A stretch of 26,908 bases of DNA from CAYHPY01 sp964358485 (GCA_964358485.1 CAYHPY010000046.1:1-26908), one strand, 5' to 3'. Positions 15,008 to 22,516 are shown, counted from the stretch's first letter. Numbers and translations: made by a program. The notes: generated from the letters alone by a model not told the origin.

Positions 15008-15558
15008 GAGGATTGAATCCAAAGGATGAAGTCGGGTTCGCCGCCTTCTTCGTAGGCCGCCTCGTCGGCTAAGCTCCAATGGCGGCGGATCTGCTCGGAA
15101 TTTTCCTCCAGCACGAGCCGATGCGATCCCGGCGGCACCCGAACGGCGGCTTTGCCCCCGCCCAGGGCCGACAGAGTCCCGACGATCAATTCCCCGGAGG
15201 GGCAGGAGAGCGTCCCCGAAGCTCCGGCCTTCCCGATGAGCCCGCCGCCGTCCCGGCGCGAGGCGGGCGCTTTCGGCGCGAACTTCGAGAGCCGGAACTC
15301 CACGCGGTAAACTCCCGAGCCGGGGCTCCAAACCAGCAGTTCTTGGGCGGCCTGCCGGTGGGCCCAATACTGCTCGACGCAATCGTTGACGAGGTCCAGT
15401 TTCCCGGTCGCCGTCGGCCCGCCGACCCGGTCCCACGCCTGATCCAGGGAAGCCTTGAAAAGTCCGGGCGCATTGGCGGGCGAGGACGAGTCCACCACAG
15501 CCAAATAAATATCGGCTTTCACCAACAGGCTCGCGGCGGCTTCCACGTGCTTTTTCAT
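15004..15558 (-). CDS. Unknown protein in patatin-PrsW operon
   Basis: The product is 184 aa with no signal peptide or membrane helix. The N-terminal half is helical (MKKHVEAAASLLVKADIYLA, then ASLDQAWDRVGG). The C-terminal half is beta-rich (AAVRVPPGSHRLVLEENSEQ and PDFILWIQSS). I recognise no family. The open frame extends upstream to 15888, but that part is a shadow of the PrsW gene. ATG 15558 is preferred because the MKK start follows TAAAAT at 10 nt (minus strand 15571-15576 region), a possible internal promoter. It overlaps the hydrolase start downstream. Confidence 0.65.
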   Translation of the reverse strand: MKKHVEAAASLLVKADIYLAVVDSSSPANAPGLFKASLDQAWDRVGGPTATGKLDLVNDCVEQYWAHRQAAQELLVWSPGSGVYRVEFRLSKFAPKAPASRRDGGGLIGKAGASGTLSCPSGELIVGTLSALGGGKAAVRVPPGSHRLVLEENSEQIRRHWSLADEAAYEEGGEPDFILWIQSS

Positions 15559-15581
15559 CGCGTTGGGGATTTTATCAAACT

Positions 15582-16520
15582 TTAGGATTGGGCGGCTTTG
15601 CGCAGGGCCGCCGCCCCGGCAAAGGCGGGGCCCCCGGCGGTCAAAGCGTAGATCCAACCCTCGTAAACCGTGCCTTCGAAATAAAGGACGGTGTACCCCA
15701 AAGAAAGAAACACCGCCCACAGCAGGGCCCCCGCCCCGAAAAACAGGTAAATGATCCGGGGCCAGGAAGCGAAGGAGGCCGCCTCGGCCGGAGAGGCCGC
15801 CGCCTGGGCCTCGGGAGGGAGCCCCAACTCCGTCAGCAACGCCAGCCGCGACTGCTCCCCGGCGTGGTCCACGGTCCGGCCCACCCAAAACAACAGGGCC
15901 AGCACCACGCCGATCGAAATCAGGGCGCTCGACCCGGGGTTGGCCGGGTCCTGGACAAAGAGAACGAGGTCATAGAGCCCGTGGCCGAAAGCGGCGGCGG
16001 CCAGCGCGGCCGGTCCGGCCCATGGATTGGGAACCAGCTTCTGTTTGGCCAGGCCGTAGCCCATGACCATGGCCAAAAGCACATGCACCGGCACCGAAAG
16101 CAGGGCCCGGATGATCCCGACCCCGAACCCGTGCTCAAGCACGTAAAACAGGTTTTCCATGGTCGCGAACCCCGCCCCCGCGGCGGCGCCGTAGACCAGG
16201 CCGTCGATGGCTTCGTCGAACTCCGGCCGGGCATAAATCTTGCTCAAGGCCCAAAACTTGCAAAGCTCCTCGATGAAACCCACGATTAAAAAGGCGTGGA
16301 GGCCGACTTTCCAAAATTGCGAAGAGTCCTCCTGCCAGCCGGTTAAAGCCGTCAAGCCGACCTCCGCCAGCCCGGCCGGAATCACCCCGAGCGCGCCGAA
16401 AAAGAAAATGCCCCAAACCAAGCGCCCGGGCTCCGGCTGATGGCGGTCCCGTCCGTAAAAATAGGCCAGCAGTCCCAAACCCGGAAGCAGGGCCAGGACC
16501 AACAGCAGGGGAAGTCTCAA
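15582..16520 (-). CDS. PrsW-type intramembrane protease
   Basis: The product is 312 aa when started at TTG 16520, which overlaps the patatin stop as TTGA. It has about eight membrane helices. The PrsW signature is present: Glu84-Glu85 and Lys88 in IEELCKFW, then ATMENLFY, PVHVLLAMVMGYGLAK and FGHGLYD. PrsW proteases are embedded in the membrane. The best known one cuts the anti-sigma factor RsiW in Bacillus, and others remain uncharacterised. About 60 residues after FGHGLYD form a poorly conserved linker before two final helices. A frame extension to 16613 lies inside patatin and is unlikely to be used. Confidence 0.87.
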   Translation of the reverse strand: MRLPLLLVLALLPGLGLLAYFYGRDRHQPEPGRLVWGIFFFGALGVIPAGLAEVGLTALTGWQEDSSQFWKVGLHAFLIVGFIEELCKFWALSKIYARPEFDEAIDGLVYGAAAGAGFATMENLFYVLEHGFGVGIIRALLSVPVHVLLAMVMGYGLAKQKLVPNPWAGPAALAAAAFGHGLYDLVLFVQDPANPGSSALISIGVVLALLFWVGRTVDHAGEQSRLALLTELGLPPEAQAAASPAEAASFASWPRIIYLFFGAGALLWAVFLSLGYTVLYFEGTVYEGWIYALTAGGPAFAGAAALRKAAQS

Positions 16521-17395
16521 GCGGGGGAAAAAGCGCCGTTGAGGCCGAAGCGCCCCGGGGCGCGGAGGAAGGACTCGCCGTCCCGGACGCCCAGGTCCAA
16601 GGCCGGAGCGCACGTCTTGCTCTTGAAGGCGAGCATGGAGAAATCGAGCACGCGGCTCGGGGCGGCCCGGAACACCCGGGGCGGGTCGGGCAAACGCCGC
16701 AGGCTGTCGATCCCGGAATCCATGTGGGCACGCAAAACCTCACGCCCATGCTGGTCCCGCTGGGCGAGGGGATTCCACCGCCTCCTCCCGATCTCCTCGG
16801 CGCGGATCATCTCCACGGCGATGACGTCCTTGCAGCCCTCCAGTTGGTCGCAGCGCATGGGTTCGCGCCCGCGGACCCCACCGTCCACGTAAGTGAAGGT
16901 TTTTTCGCCCTCGGAGATGCGCTGCGGCGGGAAAATCATGGGAATGGCGCAGCTGGCCACCAGACGGGCGTCCAGGGGGCCGTCCCAGCCGCGGGCGCCC
17001 TGCGGTGAGAATCGGGAGTAGACCCGGGTCTGCTCCTCCACCCGATAGCTGACGACGAAAAGTTCGCAGCGGGCCGCGGCGCGCGCGGCCGCCTGGTCCC
17101 CCGCGTTGACGACCGCGGCCCAAACGCCGGCGTCGGAAAACAAGGTCGGCGGTTGGAAGCGCGGCCCGAACCGGAGGATGTTGTTGCGGTCGGAATTCTT
17201 CCAACGCTCCTCGAGCTCGTCCATCCGCCGCAGGCAATACCCGGCTCCGCTCAGGGCCCCGGCGCTAAATCCCAGAATCCGGTCGAACTCCAACCCCGCC
17301 TTGACCAGGCGTGAGAGAAATCCCGCCTGCCAGGAACCCAGGGCGCCCCCGCCGGACAAAAACAGGCCCAGCGGGCGGCGGAATTCAAAACCCAT
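16517..17395 (-). CDS. Patatin-like phospholipase
   Basis: The product is 292 aa. It has the patatin features: the oxyanion loop GLFLSGGGALGSWQAG (residues 10-25), the nucleophile elbow GFSAG with Ser44, and the catalytic Asp171 in YVDGGV. Patatins use this Ser-Asp dyad to release fatty acids from membrane lipids. There is no signal peptide, so it acts inside the cell or is delivered otherwise. The C-terminal ~90 residues are helical and specific. It heads a four-gene operon with PrsW, an unknown protein and an alpha/beta hydrolase. CATAAT lies 8 nt before the ATG on the minus strand and no SD is seen. Confidence 0.9.
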   Translation of the reverse strand: MGFEFRRPLGLFLSGGGALGSWQAGFLSRLVKAGLEFDRILGFSAGALSGAGYCLRRMDELEERWKNSDRNNILRFGPRFQPPTLFSDAGVWAAVVNAGDQAAARAAARCELFVVSYRVEEQTRVYSRFSPQGARGWDGPLDARLVASCAIPMIFPPQRISEGEKTFTYVDGGVRGREPMRCDQLEGCKDVIAVEMIRAEEIGRRRWNPLAQRDQHGREVLRAHMDSGIDSLRRLPDPPRVFRAAPSRVLDFSMLAFKSKTCAPALDLGVRDGESFLRAPGRFGLNGAFSPA

Positions 17396-17403
17396 GATCG
17401 TTC

Positions 17404-17409
17404 ATTATG
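17404..17409 (-). promoter_or_regulatory. -10 box of the patatin operon
   Basis: CATAAT on the minus strand ends 8 nt before the ATG at 17395 without an SD. It sits back-to-back with the promoter of the permease gene. Confidence 0.5.
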
Positions 17410-17420
17410 CCAAATTTTGA

Positions 17421-17426
17421 TACGAT
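17421..17426 (+). promoter_or_regulatory. Possible -10 box of the TauE/SafE gene
   Basis: TACGAT ends 8 nt before the ATG at 17435. The match is weaker than at the other starts; no SD is present. Confidence 0.35.
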
Positions 17427-17434
17427 GCGATCCG

Positions 17435-18208
17435 ATGTTCGACGAGATTTCCGCCTCCGGCCTGGCCTTGCTCGGTCTTCTGGTTTTCGTGGCGGGAATC
17501 GTGGACTCCCTGGCCGGCGGGGGCGGGCTCATCACGCTCCCGGCGTATCTGGCCGCGGGCCTCAATCCGGCGTTGGTCCTGGGGACCAATAAGCTGGCCT
17601 CCTCCCTGGGAACCATCGTGTCCAGCTTCCGCTACCAGCGGGCCGTCAAGCTGGAGGCCGCCGTCGTTTTGCCCGCCCTGGCCGCGTCCCTGATCGGATC
17701 GTTTGGGGGAGCGCGATTGGCGCTGATCCTGGACCCGGCGCTCCTGCGTCCGATCCTGCTGGGAGTTTTACCCGTGGTCGCCTACCTGGTCCTCGCGGGC
17801 ACCGCCCTGCGCCCCAAAAGCGGCGCCGAGCCCCTGTCCCCCCGGGAAGTCGCCGCGCGCGCCTCGGCCGTGAGCCTGCCCATCGGCTGTTACGACGGTT
17901 TCTTCGGCCCCGGGACGGGCACCTTCTTCGCCATCGCCTTCAGCCGGCTCTGCCGCTGGGACCTGCTTCAGGCGACGGCGGCGGCCAAGATCCTGAACCT
18001 GGTCTCCAACCTGGCGGCCTTGGCGGCGTTTCTCGCCGCCGGACGGGTGCACCTGGCCCTGGGGCTGGCCATGGGGGCGCTGAGCGTGGCCGGCAACGCC
18101 GTCGGCTCGGGGCTGGGCATCCGAAAAGGCTCGGCCGCCATTCGTCCCTTCCTGGCGGCCGTTTGCGTCGCCCTCTTTTTAAAGGTTTTGGCGGATTTTC
18201 TCCGCTAG
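17435..18208 (+). CDS. TauE/SafE (YfcA-like) membrane permease
   Basis: The product is 257 aa with about seven or eight helices. Two related halves are visible, each with the Gly-rich family motif: AGIVDSLAGGGGLITLPAYL in the first and GCYDGFFGPGTGTFFAIAF in the second. N-K-L-A-S and KILNLVSNLAAL occur at the matching later positions. Members export or import sulfite, sulfoacetate or other small organic anions, but the substrate cannot be predicted. ATG 17435 is chosen over TTG 17417 because the latter falls at the promoter. It stands alone, divergent from the patatin operon. Its stop shares the tetramer CTAG (18205-18208) with the convergent VWA gene. Confidence 0.9.
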   Translation: MFDEISASGLALLGLLVFVAGIVDSLAGGGGLITLPAYLAAGLNPALVLGTNKLASSLGTIVSSFRYQRAVKLEAAVVLPALAASLIGSFGGARLALILDPALLRPILLGVLPVVAYLVLAGTALRPKSGAEPLSPREVAARASAVSLPIGCYDGFFGPGTGTFFAIAFSRLCRWDLLQATAAAKILNLVSNLAALAAFLAAGRVHLALGLAMGALSVAGNAVGSGLGIRKGSAAIRPFLAAVCVALFLKVLADFLR

Positions 18209-19329
18209 AATTTCACGTCCTTGCGCCGGGCCTGCTCCCGGAGGGACTCCACCATGAGGCGGTCGAAGGAGTCTTCTTTCGGCGAAGGACCCGATTTTTT
18301 TCGAAGGAAATTCTCGCGCTTCTTGGAAAGCTCGGCAACCTCGTCGCGCAAACGCCGTCTTTCCTCGGAGGCGCGGCGCAGGCGGCGCTCGCGCTCCTCG
18401 GAAGACAAACCCCGGAACTCTCCCGGCAATTCCGAATCCTTCAATTTCCCTGCGGAAATCCGCTTTTCCTCGTAGGCGGCCACCAGGTCCAACTCAGAAT
18501 CGAATCCCGCCCCGCCCCGGTAAGCCGCGCGGTCGGCGCCCGCCGCGCCCGAGGCCTTGGCCGCCACGCTCATCGCCAAGCCCCGAACCCCCGCGGCCTC
18601 CGACTTGCGCGCCCCGTAGGCGACCATGGTGGAATCCAGCTTCCGGCCCAGCTCGGCCATCCTGGCGTCAAAAGGGGTCTCGACGGCCGCCATGCCGCCG
18701 TCCTGGGGCACGGGCAGAAACCGCCCCTCGCCCAGCCGGGCGACCAAACGGAAAGCATCTCCCGCCGTGGAATCGGACCCGCATTGCGCCGCGTTGACCA
18801 CCAAACCCTTGCGGACCGCTTTCTGGAGAAGCTCCTTGAGGCTGGGGGTGTCCCCGTAGTCCTCATGAGGGGAAGCGTCTCCGACCAGGTAGATCGCCTT
18901 GACGGCCTTGGCCTCGGAACTCCAGGACATTTTGTCGATGGCGTCCGAGAGGCCCTGCAGGACGTGTTCCGGGCCGTCGCCTCCGCCCCCGGCCTCCAAA
19001 GTCAATAGATCCTTGTAAACCTGGTCCAGGTTTCCGGTCAGGTCGAACGCCTTGGTGACGTAGGAGTCTCCTTTGTCCCGGAAAGCCACCAGCCCCATCC
19101 GCAGGCGCGGCGACGGGCGCCCCTTGGACAGCTCATTGGCGATGGACCAGACCCGGCGTTTGGCTCCCTCCAAAAGCCCCCCCATGCTTCCGGTGGTGTC
19201 GAGGACGAAAACCACGTCCACGACCGGGCGAACGGGCGGTATTTCGGCGGCGACGGCGGAGCGGATGGTGGCGGCAATCAGGGCGGCTTGAATCGCGATC
19301 CAGCCCAACAGCATGATGTCTTTTTTCAT
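18205..19329 (-). CDS. Secreted von Willebrand factor A domain protein
   Basis: The product is 374 aa. The N-terminal hydrophobic segment (residues 4-28, ending AVAA) is a signal peptide or anchor. A VWA domain follows at about residues 36-225, with the metal-ion-dependent adhesion site as Asp44-Thr-Thr-Gly-Ser48 (VFVLDTTGSMGG), in which Thr replaces the usual first Ser. Later loops GDGPEHVLQGL and YLVGDASPHEDYG fit the remaining metal ligands. The last ~90 residues are highly charged and probably coiled coil (SSEERERRLRRASEERRRLR). ATG 19329 has GGAGG upstream and is preferred over the frame opening at 19359. The ligand is unknown. Confidence 0.88.
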   Translation of the reverse strand: MKKDIMLLGWIAIQAALIAATIRSAVAAEIPPVRPVVDVVFVLDTTGSMGGLLEGAKRRVWSIANELSKGRPSPRLRMGLVAFRDKGDSYVTKAFDLTGNLDQVYKDLLTLEAGGGGDGPEHVLQGLSDAIDKMSWSSEAKAVKAIYLVGDASPHEDYGDTPSLKELLQKAVRKGLVVNAAQCGSDSTAGDAFRLVARLGEGRFLPVPQDGGMAAVETPFDARMAELGRKLDSTMVAYGARKSEAAGVRGLAMSVAAKASGAAGADRAAYRGGAGFDSELDLVAAYEEKRISAGKLKDSELPGEFRGLSSEERERRLRRASEERRRLRDEVAELSKKRENFLRKKSGPSPKEDSFDRLMVESLREQARRKDVKF

Positions 19330-19419
19330 GGAGCCTCCGGCCGGGGGTGAGCGGCGCATGCAAGTACGACCCCGGGGGGTGGAAAAAGTTCCCGGAGAGG
19401 CGGAGGGAGGAGGCCGGAA

Positions 19420-19785
19420 TTACTGGAACTTGACTGCCGTCCCCTTGACCTCGGTGCAGGTCCAGGAGAAGATGTGGTAGATGGGAATCAGGCCGTAGTG
19501 GCTGTTGGAGGTGGCGATGTTGAGGAGGGCGTCGCCGCCGGTCTTTTGAAGCGCCCGGTCCACCGCCGTTTGGATATCGGCGTCGCCCCAGGGAAGCACG
19601 CCTAGCGCGAAAAAGCGGCAGGCGCGTCCACGGGCGGGACCGATCTCCCGGAAGGGCTTGCCGTTTCTCAGAATCTCGGAGGGGTCTGCGGAACTGCGCG
19701 CGACCAAGCCCAGATTTCCGGTGGTGCTGCAAGCCCCCAGGCCCAGGACGGCCCCCATCAAGACCATTCTTGCCGCGGTTCTCAT
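19420..19785 (-). CDS. Small lipoprotein, TRL-like
   Basis: The product is 121 aa with a lipoprotein signal (MRTAARMVLMGAVLGLGAC, lipobox LGAC). The mature part has GRACRFFALGVLPWGDADIQ, then GGDALLNIATSN and a C-terminal IYHIFSWTCTEVKGTAVKF. Short lipoproteins with this same sequence plan (a WGD motif, then GGDAL.N..TSN, then TCT.VKG.A.KF) are widespread and I believe TRL-like, but their role is unknown to me. A perfect TATAAT lies 7 nt before the ATG and there is no SD. The VWA gene follows on the same strand after 90 nt, so co-transcription is possible. Confidence 0.78.
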   Translation of the reverse strand: MRTAARMVLMGAVLGLGACSTTGNLGLVARSSADPSEILRNGKPFREIGPARGRACRFFALGVLPWGDADIQTAVDRALQKTGGDALLNIATSNSHYGLIPIYHIFSWTCTEVKGTAVKFQ

Positions 19786-19791
19786 TAATGA

Positions 19792-19798
19792 TATTATA
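19792..19798. promoter_or_regulatory. Overlapping divergent -10 boxes of the lipoprotein and FKBP genes
   Basis: On the minus strand TATAAT (19793-19798) ends 7 nt before the lipoprotein ATG. On the plus strand TATTAT (19792-19797) would start an mRNA with a ~22-nt leader for the FKBP gene. The two promoters share the same bases and may compete. Confidence 0.55.
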
Positions 19799-19825
19799 GA
19801 CCACTTTTAATCAAGGAGGATCGTC

Positions 19826-20563
19826 ATGAGCATTCCCGCCGTCCTGATTGCCGCCCTGTTGGCCGCGCCCTTGTCGGCCGCCGAGACCGCCAAGCCCGCG
19901 GAAACCCCCAAATCCAAGGAGGCCCCGTCCAAGGCCGCCAAGGCGTCCTCCGGCGCTCTCAAGACCGACGAGCAGAAAATTCTCTACACCCTGGGCGTGG
20001 CCGTGGGTCGAAACCTCCGGCCCTTCGATCTCACCCCCGAGGAGCTGAAAGTCGTGACCATGGGCATCAAGGACGATGTCCTCAAAGCCCCCCTCCAAGC
20101 CGAGCTCAACGTCTACGGCCCCCGCATCCAGGAGCTTGAGCAGGCCCGGCTGGCCAAGCGGGCGGAGAAGGAAAAAAAGAAATCCCAGGATTACCTGGAC
20201 AAGGCCGCCAAGGAACCCGGGGCCAAGGTTTCCCCCTCCGGCCTGATCTTCCTCGAGCTCCGAGCCGGCGAGGGCCCCATGCCGGCGTCCACCGACACGA
20301 TCAAGGCCCATTACGAGGGCAAGCTCATGGATGGGACGGTGTTCGACAGCTCCTACGCCCGGGGCGCGCCCATCGAGTTCGCGGTGACCGGCGTCATCCC
20401 GTGCTGGACCGAGGCGCTCCTCAAGATGCGGGTGGGCGGCAAAGCGCGCGTGGTCTGCCCCTCTAAGATCGGCTACGGCGACGGGGGCAACCCTCCCCGG
20501 ATTCCCGGCGGCGCCGCCCTGGACTTCCAGGTCGAGCTGATGGAGATCGTCGGGCGCAAATAA
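19826..20563 (+). CDS. FKBP-type peptidyl-prolyl isomerase, secreted (FkpA/Mip-like)
   Basis: The product is 245 aa. A signal peptide (MSIPAVLIAALLAAPLSAAE) is followed by an Ala/Lys/Pro-rich linker. The FKBP-N dimerisation region spans about residues 47-135, with KILYTLGVAVGRNL, then a long Lys/Glu-rich helix. The C-terminal FKBP domain has VKAHYEG-like IKAHYEGKLMDGTVFDSSYA, then GVIPCWTEALLKMRVGGKAR, YGDGGNPPRIPGGAALDF and FQVELMEI. It would catalyse proline isomerisation and assist folding in the periplasm. AAGGAGGA lies 8 nt before the ATG, one of the clearest SD sites in the window. It converges on the MarC gene with a 9-nt gap. Confidence 0.93.
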   Translation: MSIPAVLIAALLAAPLSAAETAKPAETPKSKEAPSKAAKASSGALKTDEQKILYTLGVAVGRNLRPFDLTPEELKVVTMGIKDDVLKAPLQAELNVYGPRIQELEQARLAKRAEKEKKKSQDYLDKAAKEPGAKVSPSGLIFLELRAGEGPMPASTDTIKAHYEGKLMDGTVFDSSYARGAPIEFAVTGVIPCWTEALLKMRVGGKARVVCPSKIGYGDGGNPPRIPGGAALDFQVELMEIVGRK

Positions 20564-20572
20564 AGCGCCGGG

Positions 20573-21193
20573 CTACTTGAGGTTCAGGCCGTTGAGGATG
20601 AACTGGACGCCGATGGCGGCCAGCAGAAGTCCCATCAGGCGGGCGGTCACGTTCATCAGGATGGGGTTGAGCCGCTGGGAGCCCCGCGCCGCCAAATAAA
20701 GAATGAGGTAGCTGGCCGCGCCCACGGCCGCGATGCAGGCAAACAACGCCGTCTTGTGCTCCATGTCCCGCGCTTGGCCCGACAGGACGATCGCCGTCGA
20801 GATGGCCCCCGGCCCGGAGAGCATCGGGACGGCCAGCGGCGTGATGGCCACGTCGTCCTTGTTGCGCCCGGCCTCGGTCTCCTCGGCGGTTTCCTTCAGG
20901 GGGGAGCGCTTGGCCCGAAGCATGTCCAGGGAGGACAGCAGGAGGATCAACCCGCCCGCGATCTGAAATGACGCCAAGGTGATGCCGAAAAGCTTGAAAA
21001 TGGACGGCCCCATGGAGGCGAATAGGGACATCACCCCCACGCAGGTCAGGCAGGCCACCAACGCCATCCGCTGGCGCTGGCCCACGGTGTCCCGGGCGGT
21101 CATCGCCAAAAACGCCGGGACCGCCGCCAGAGGATCGACGATGGCGAACAAGGAACCGAAGGTCAAAAAACCGTATTCCCAAATACCGGTCAT
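20573..21193 (-). CDS. MarC-family integral membrane protein
   Basis: The product is 206 aa with about six helices. The family motifs are clear: AIVDPLAAVPAFLAM in the first helix, AGGLILLLSSLDML in the third, TPLAVPMLSGPGAISTAIVL in the fourth, and RLMGLLLAAIGVQFILNGL at the end. MarC/UPF0056 proteins were once linked to antibiotic resistance, but the role is not established. The frame opens at ATG 21217, but that ATG is part of the TATAAT box (21215-21220 on the minus strand) and would lie upstream of the transcription start. ATG 21193 also fits the usual N-terminus of the family, and is chosen. Confidence 0.9.
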   Translation of the reverse strand: MTGIWEYGFLTFGSLFAIVDPLAAVPAFLAMTARDTVGQRQRMALVACLTCVGVMSLFASMGPSIFKLFGITLASFQIAGGLILLLSSLDMLRAKRSPLKETAEETEAGRNKDDVAITPLAVPMLSGPGAISTAIVLSGQARDMEHKTALFACIAAVGAASYLILYLAARGSQRLNPILMNVTARLMGLLLAAIGVQFILNGLNLK

Positions 21194-21214
21194 GGCGTTT
21201 CCCCGAGGGGAATT

Positions 21215-21220
21215 CATTAT
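21215..21220 (-). promoter_or_regulatory. -10 box of the MarC gene
   Basis: A perfect TATAAT on the minus strand predicts transcription from about 21208, giving a ~15-nt leader before ATG 21193. It decides against the upstream ATG at 21217. Confidence 0.6.
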
Positions 21221-21258
21221 AGGACTTTGGGGCCTATTCCTTATAGGCCCGTAGCCCC

Positions 21259-21287
21259 CTGACGCCGGGGGCGGTTTGCTCTACACT
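21259..21287 (+). promoter_or_regulatory. Promoter of the repeat-protein/prepilin-like operon
   Basis: CTGACG (21259-21264) and TACACT (21282-21287) are 17 nt apart. The -10 ends 6 nt before the ATG at 21294 and no SD is present, so a leaderless mRNA is predicted. Confidence 0.5.
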
Positions 21288-21293
21288 ATCGAC

Positions 21294-22070
21294 ATGAAGA
21301 CGGCGGCGGGCGTTTTGAGCGCGGCGCTCCTAGTGGGATTCGGGGGAGTGGTCGTCGTCTCCGTGATGACCGGCGGCGAGGAACGCGCCCTGGCCGAGCA
21401 CATCCGCGATTTCGACATGGAAGCCGGCCCCGCGCCCGCCCCGGCCCCGGCGGCCCCGGCCGAAGCCGTCGCTCCGGCCGCCCCCTCGGACCCGGCCGAA
21501 ATGATGGCCATGCGCGACGCCCCGGCCGAGCGCCCGGCCCCCGCCATTTCGCCCCTTCTCCAGGAAACCCTCAAGAAAGCCGCTCCGCCGGCGGCGGCCG
21601 ACCCCGGCGCCTGGGTCCGGAAGCATTCGCTTTTCCAGAGCCTCATGGCCGGACCCGCCAAGTTCATGGTCAACAACACCCACTTCGGCTCCCCCCGCAA
21701 GCTCCAGGCCTTTCTCTCCGATCCGACGCGGATGAACCGCTACCTCAACCACCGATTGATCCGGGGCGCCCTGGACAACCCGTCGGTGGTCAAAAACATG
21801 ATCGCGACTCCGGCCATGGCCAAAGCCTTCGTCGAAAGCCCCGCGATGCGCGATCCCGCCTTGGTCCGCGCCCTCCTCAAGAGCGGCCTGGTGGATCGGC
21901 TCGCCAAAAGCCCGGGAGTCAAGGCCGCCCTGGGAGATTCCGCTTTCACCGAGAAGGTCATGATGCAGCCGGAAGTGATGTCCTGGCTGACCAAAAACCC
22001 GGACGCGGCGAAACTCATGGTCCGCCTGGGAATGTCGGCGGGCGGTTTGGAGAAGTACGCGCCGCGCTAA
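21294..22070 (+). CDS. Membrane-anchored protein with short helical repeats
   Basis: The product is 258 aa. One N-terminal membrane helix (residues 5-26, AGVLSAALLVGFGGVVVVSV) is followed by an Ala/Pro-rich linker to about residue 100. The C-terminal ~155 residues are a run of short helices with recurring N/D/SP turns, such as LDNPSVVKNMIATPAMAKAF, VESPAMRDPALVRALLKSGL and then KNPDAAKLMVRLG. The spacing recalls STI1-type helical repeats, but I do not claim membership. ATG 21294 is favoured by the promoter 6 nt upstream. The stop overlaps the next ATG (TAATG), linking it with the prepilin-like gene, so a role in pilus or secretion assembly is possible. Confidence 0.72.
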   Translation: MKTAAGVLSAALLVGFGGVVVVSVMTGGEERALAEHIRDFDMEAGPAPAPAPAAPAEAVAPAAPSDPAEMMAMRDAPAERPAPAISPLLQETLKKAAPPAAADPGAWVRKHSLFQSLMAGPAKFMVNNTHFGSPRKLQAFLSDPTRMNRYLNHRLIRGALDNPSVVKNMIATPAMAKAFVESPAMRDPALVRALLKSGLVDRLAKSPGVKAALGDSAFTEKVMMQPEVMSWLTKNPDAAKLMVRLGMSAGGLEKYAPR

Positions 22071-22516
22071 TGAAAGCAGACCAACCGCGCACGGGACCTC
22101 CGGCGGCCGAAATCGCCTCGGGCTTCGCCAATCCGGAATACCTGCTGACCCTGACGGCGATCGTGATTTTCCTGGCGTTGGTCATCCCGCCGATCCAACG
22201 GGAACTGCAATGGCGCCGCAACTTGAAGGCCCTCGGGGCCCTGCGATCGGCCGCGGCCCGCTACGCCGCGGAAACCAAAACCAAGGGCCCCAAGTACCTC
22301 TCGGACCTCGCCCAGGAGGGCCGCTACCTGCCCGGAATTCCTTCTATCGCGATCCTCGGCAAGCACCCCTCGTCGGCCCAGGTGCGGACGCTCGGCCAAA
22401 CCGATGACTCGGGCGGCTGGACCCACGCCGACTGGCCCGGAAGCCCGCGCGAGGGCGAAGTCTGGATCAACTGCACCCACACCGACAATCGCGGCAAGGC
22501 CTGGAACGAGTACTGA
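22070..22516 (+). CDS. Divergent type IV prepilin-like / pseudopilin protein
   Basis: The product is 148 aa. After a hydrophilic 18-residue leader the sequence IASG-FANPE follows, matching the prepilin peptidase site (G before F, Glu at +5). A pilin-type hydrophobic helix then runs YLLTLTAIVIFLALVIPPI and continues into a charged amphipathic helix (LKALGALRSAAARYAAETK). The C-terminus has GGWTHADWP and then EVWINCTHTDNRGKAWNEY, similar to GspG-type pseudopilins ending in a Gly-Trp turn and D.RG..W. The TLIE part of the classical motif is lost and a Pro sits at +4. No other pilus genes are in the window. It overlaps the upstream gene and lies 1 nt from the convergent gene. Confidence 0.68.
   Translation: MKADQPRTGPPAAEIASGFANPEYLLTLTAIVIFLALVIPPIQRELQWRRNLKALGALRSAAARYAAETKTKGPKYLSDLAQEGRYLPGIPSIAILGKHPSSAQVRTLGQTDDSGGWTHADWPGSPREGEVWINCTHTDNRGKAWNEY

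Noticed and set aside
15559..15888. Upstream extension of the 15004-15558 gene
   Set aside because: The added residues are a shifted-frame reading of the PrsW 3' end, with Gly/Arg-rich composition.
21217..21217. ATG at 21217 as the MarC start
   Set aside because: It lies inside the TATAAT box, so it would not be in the mRNA; the family N-terminus fits ATG 21193.
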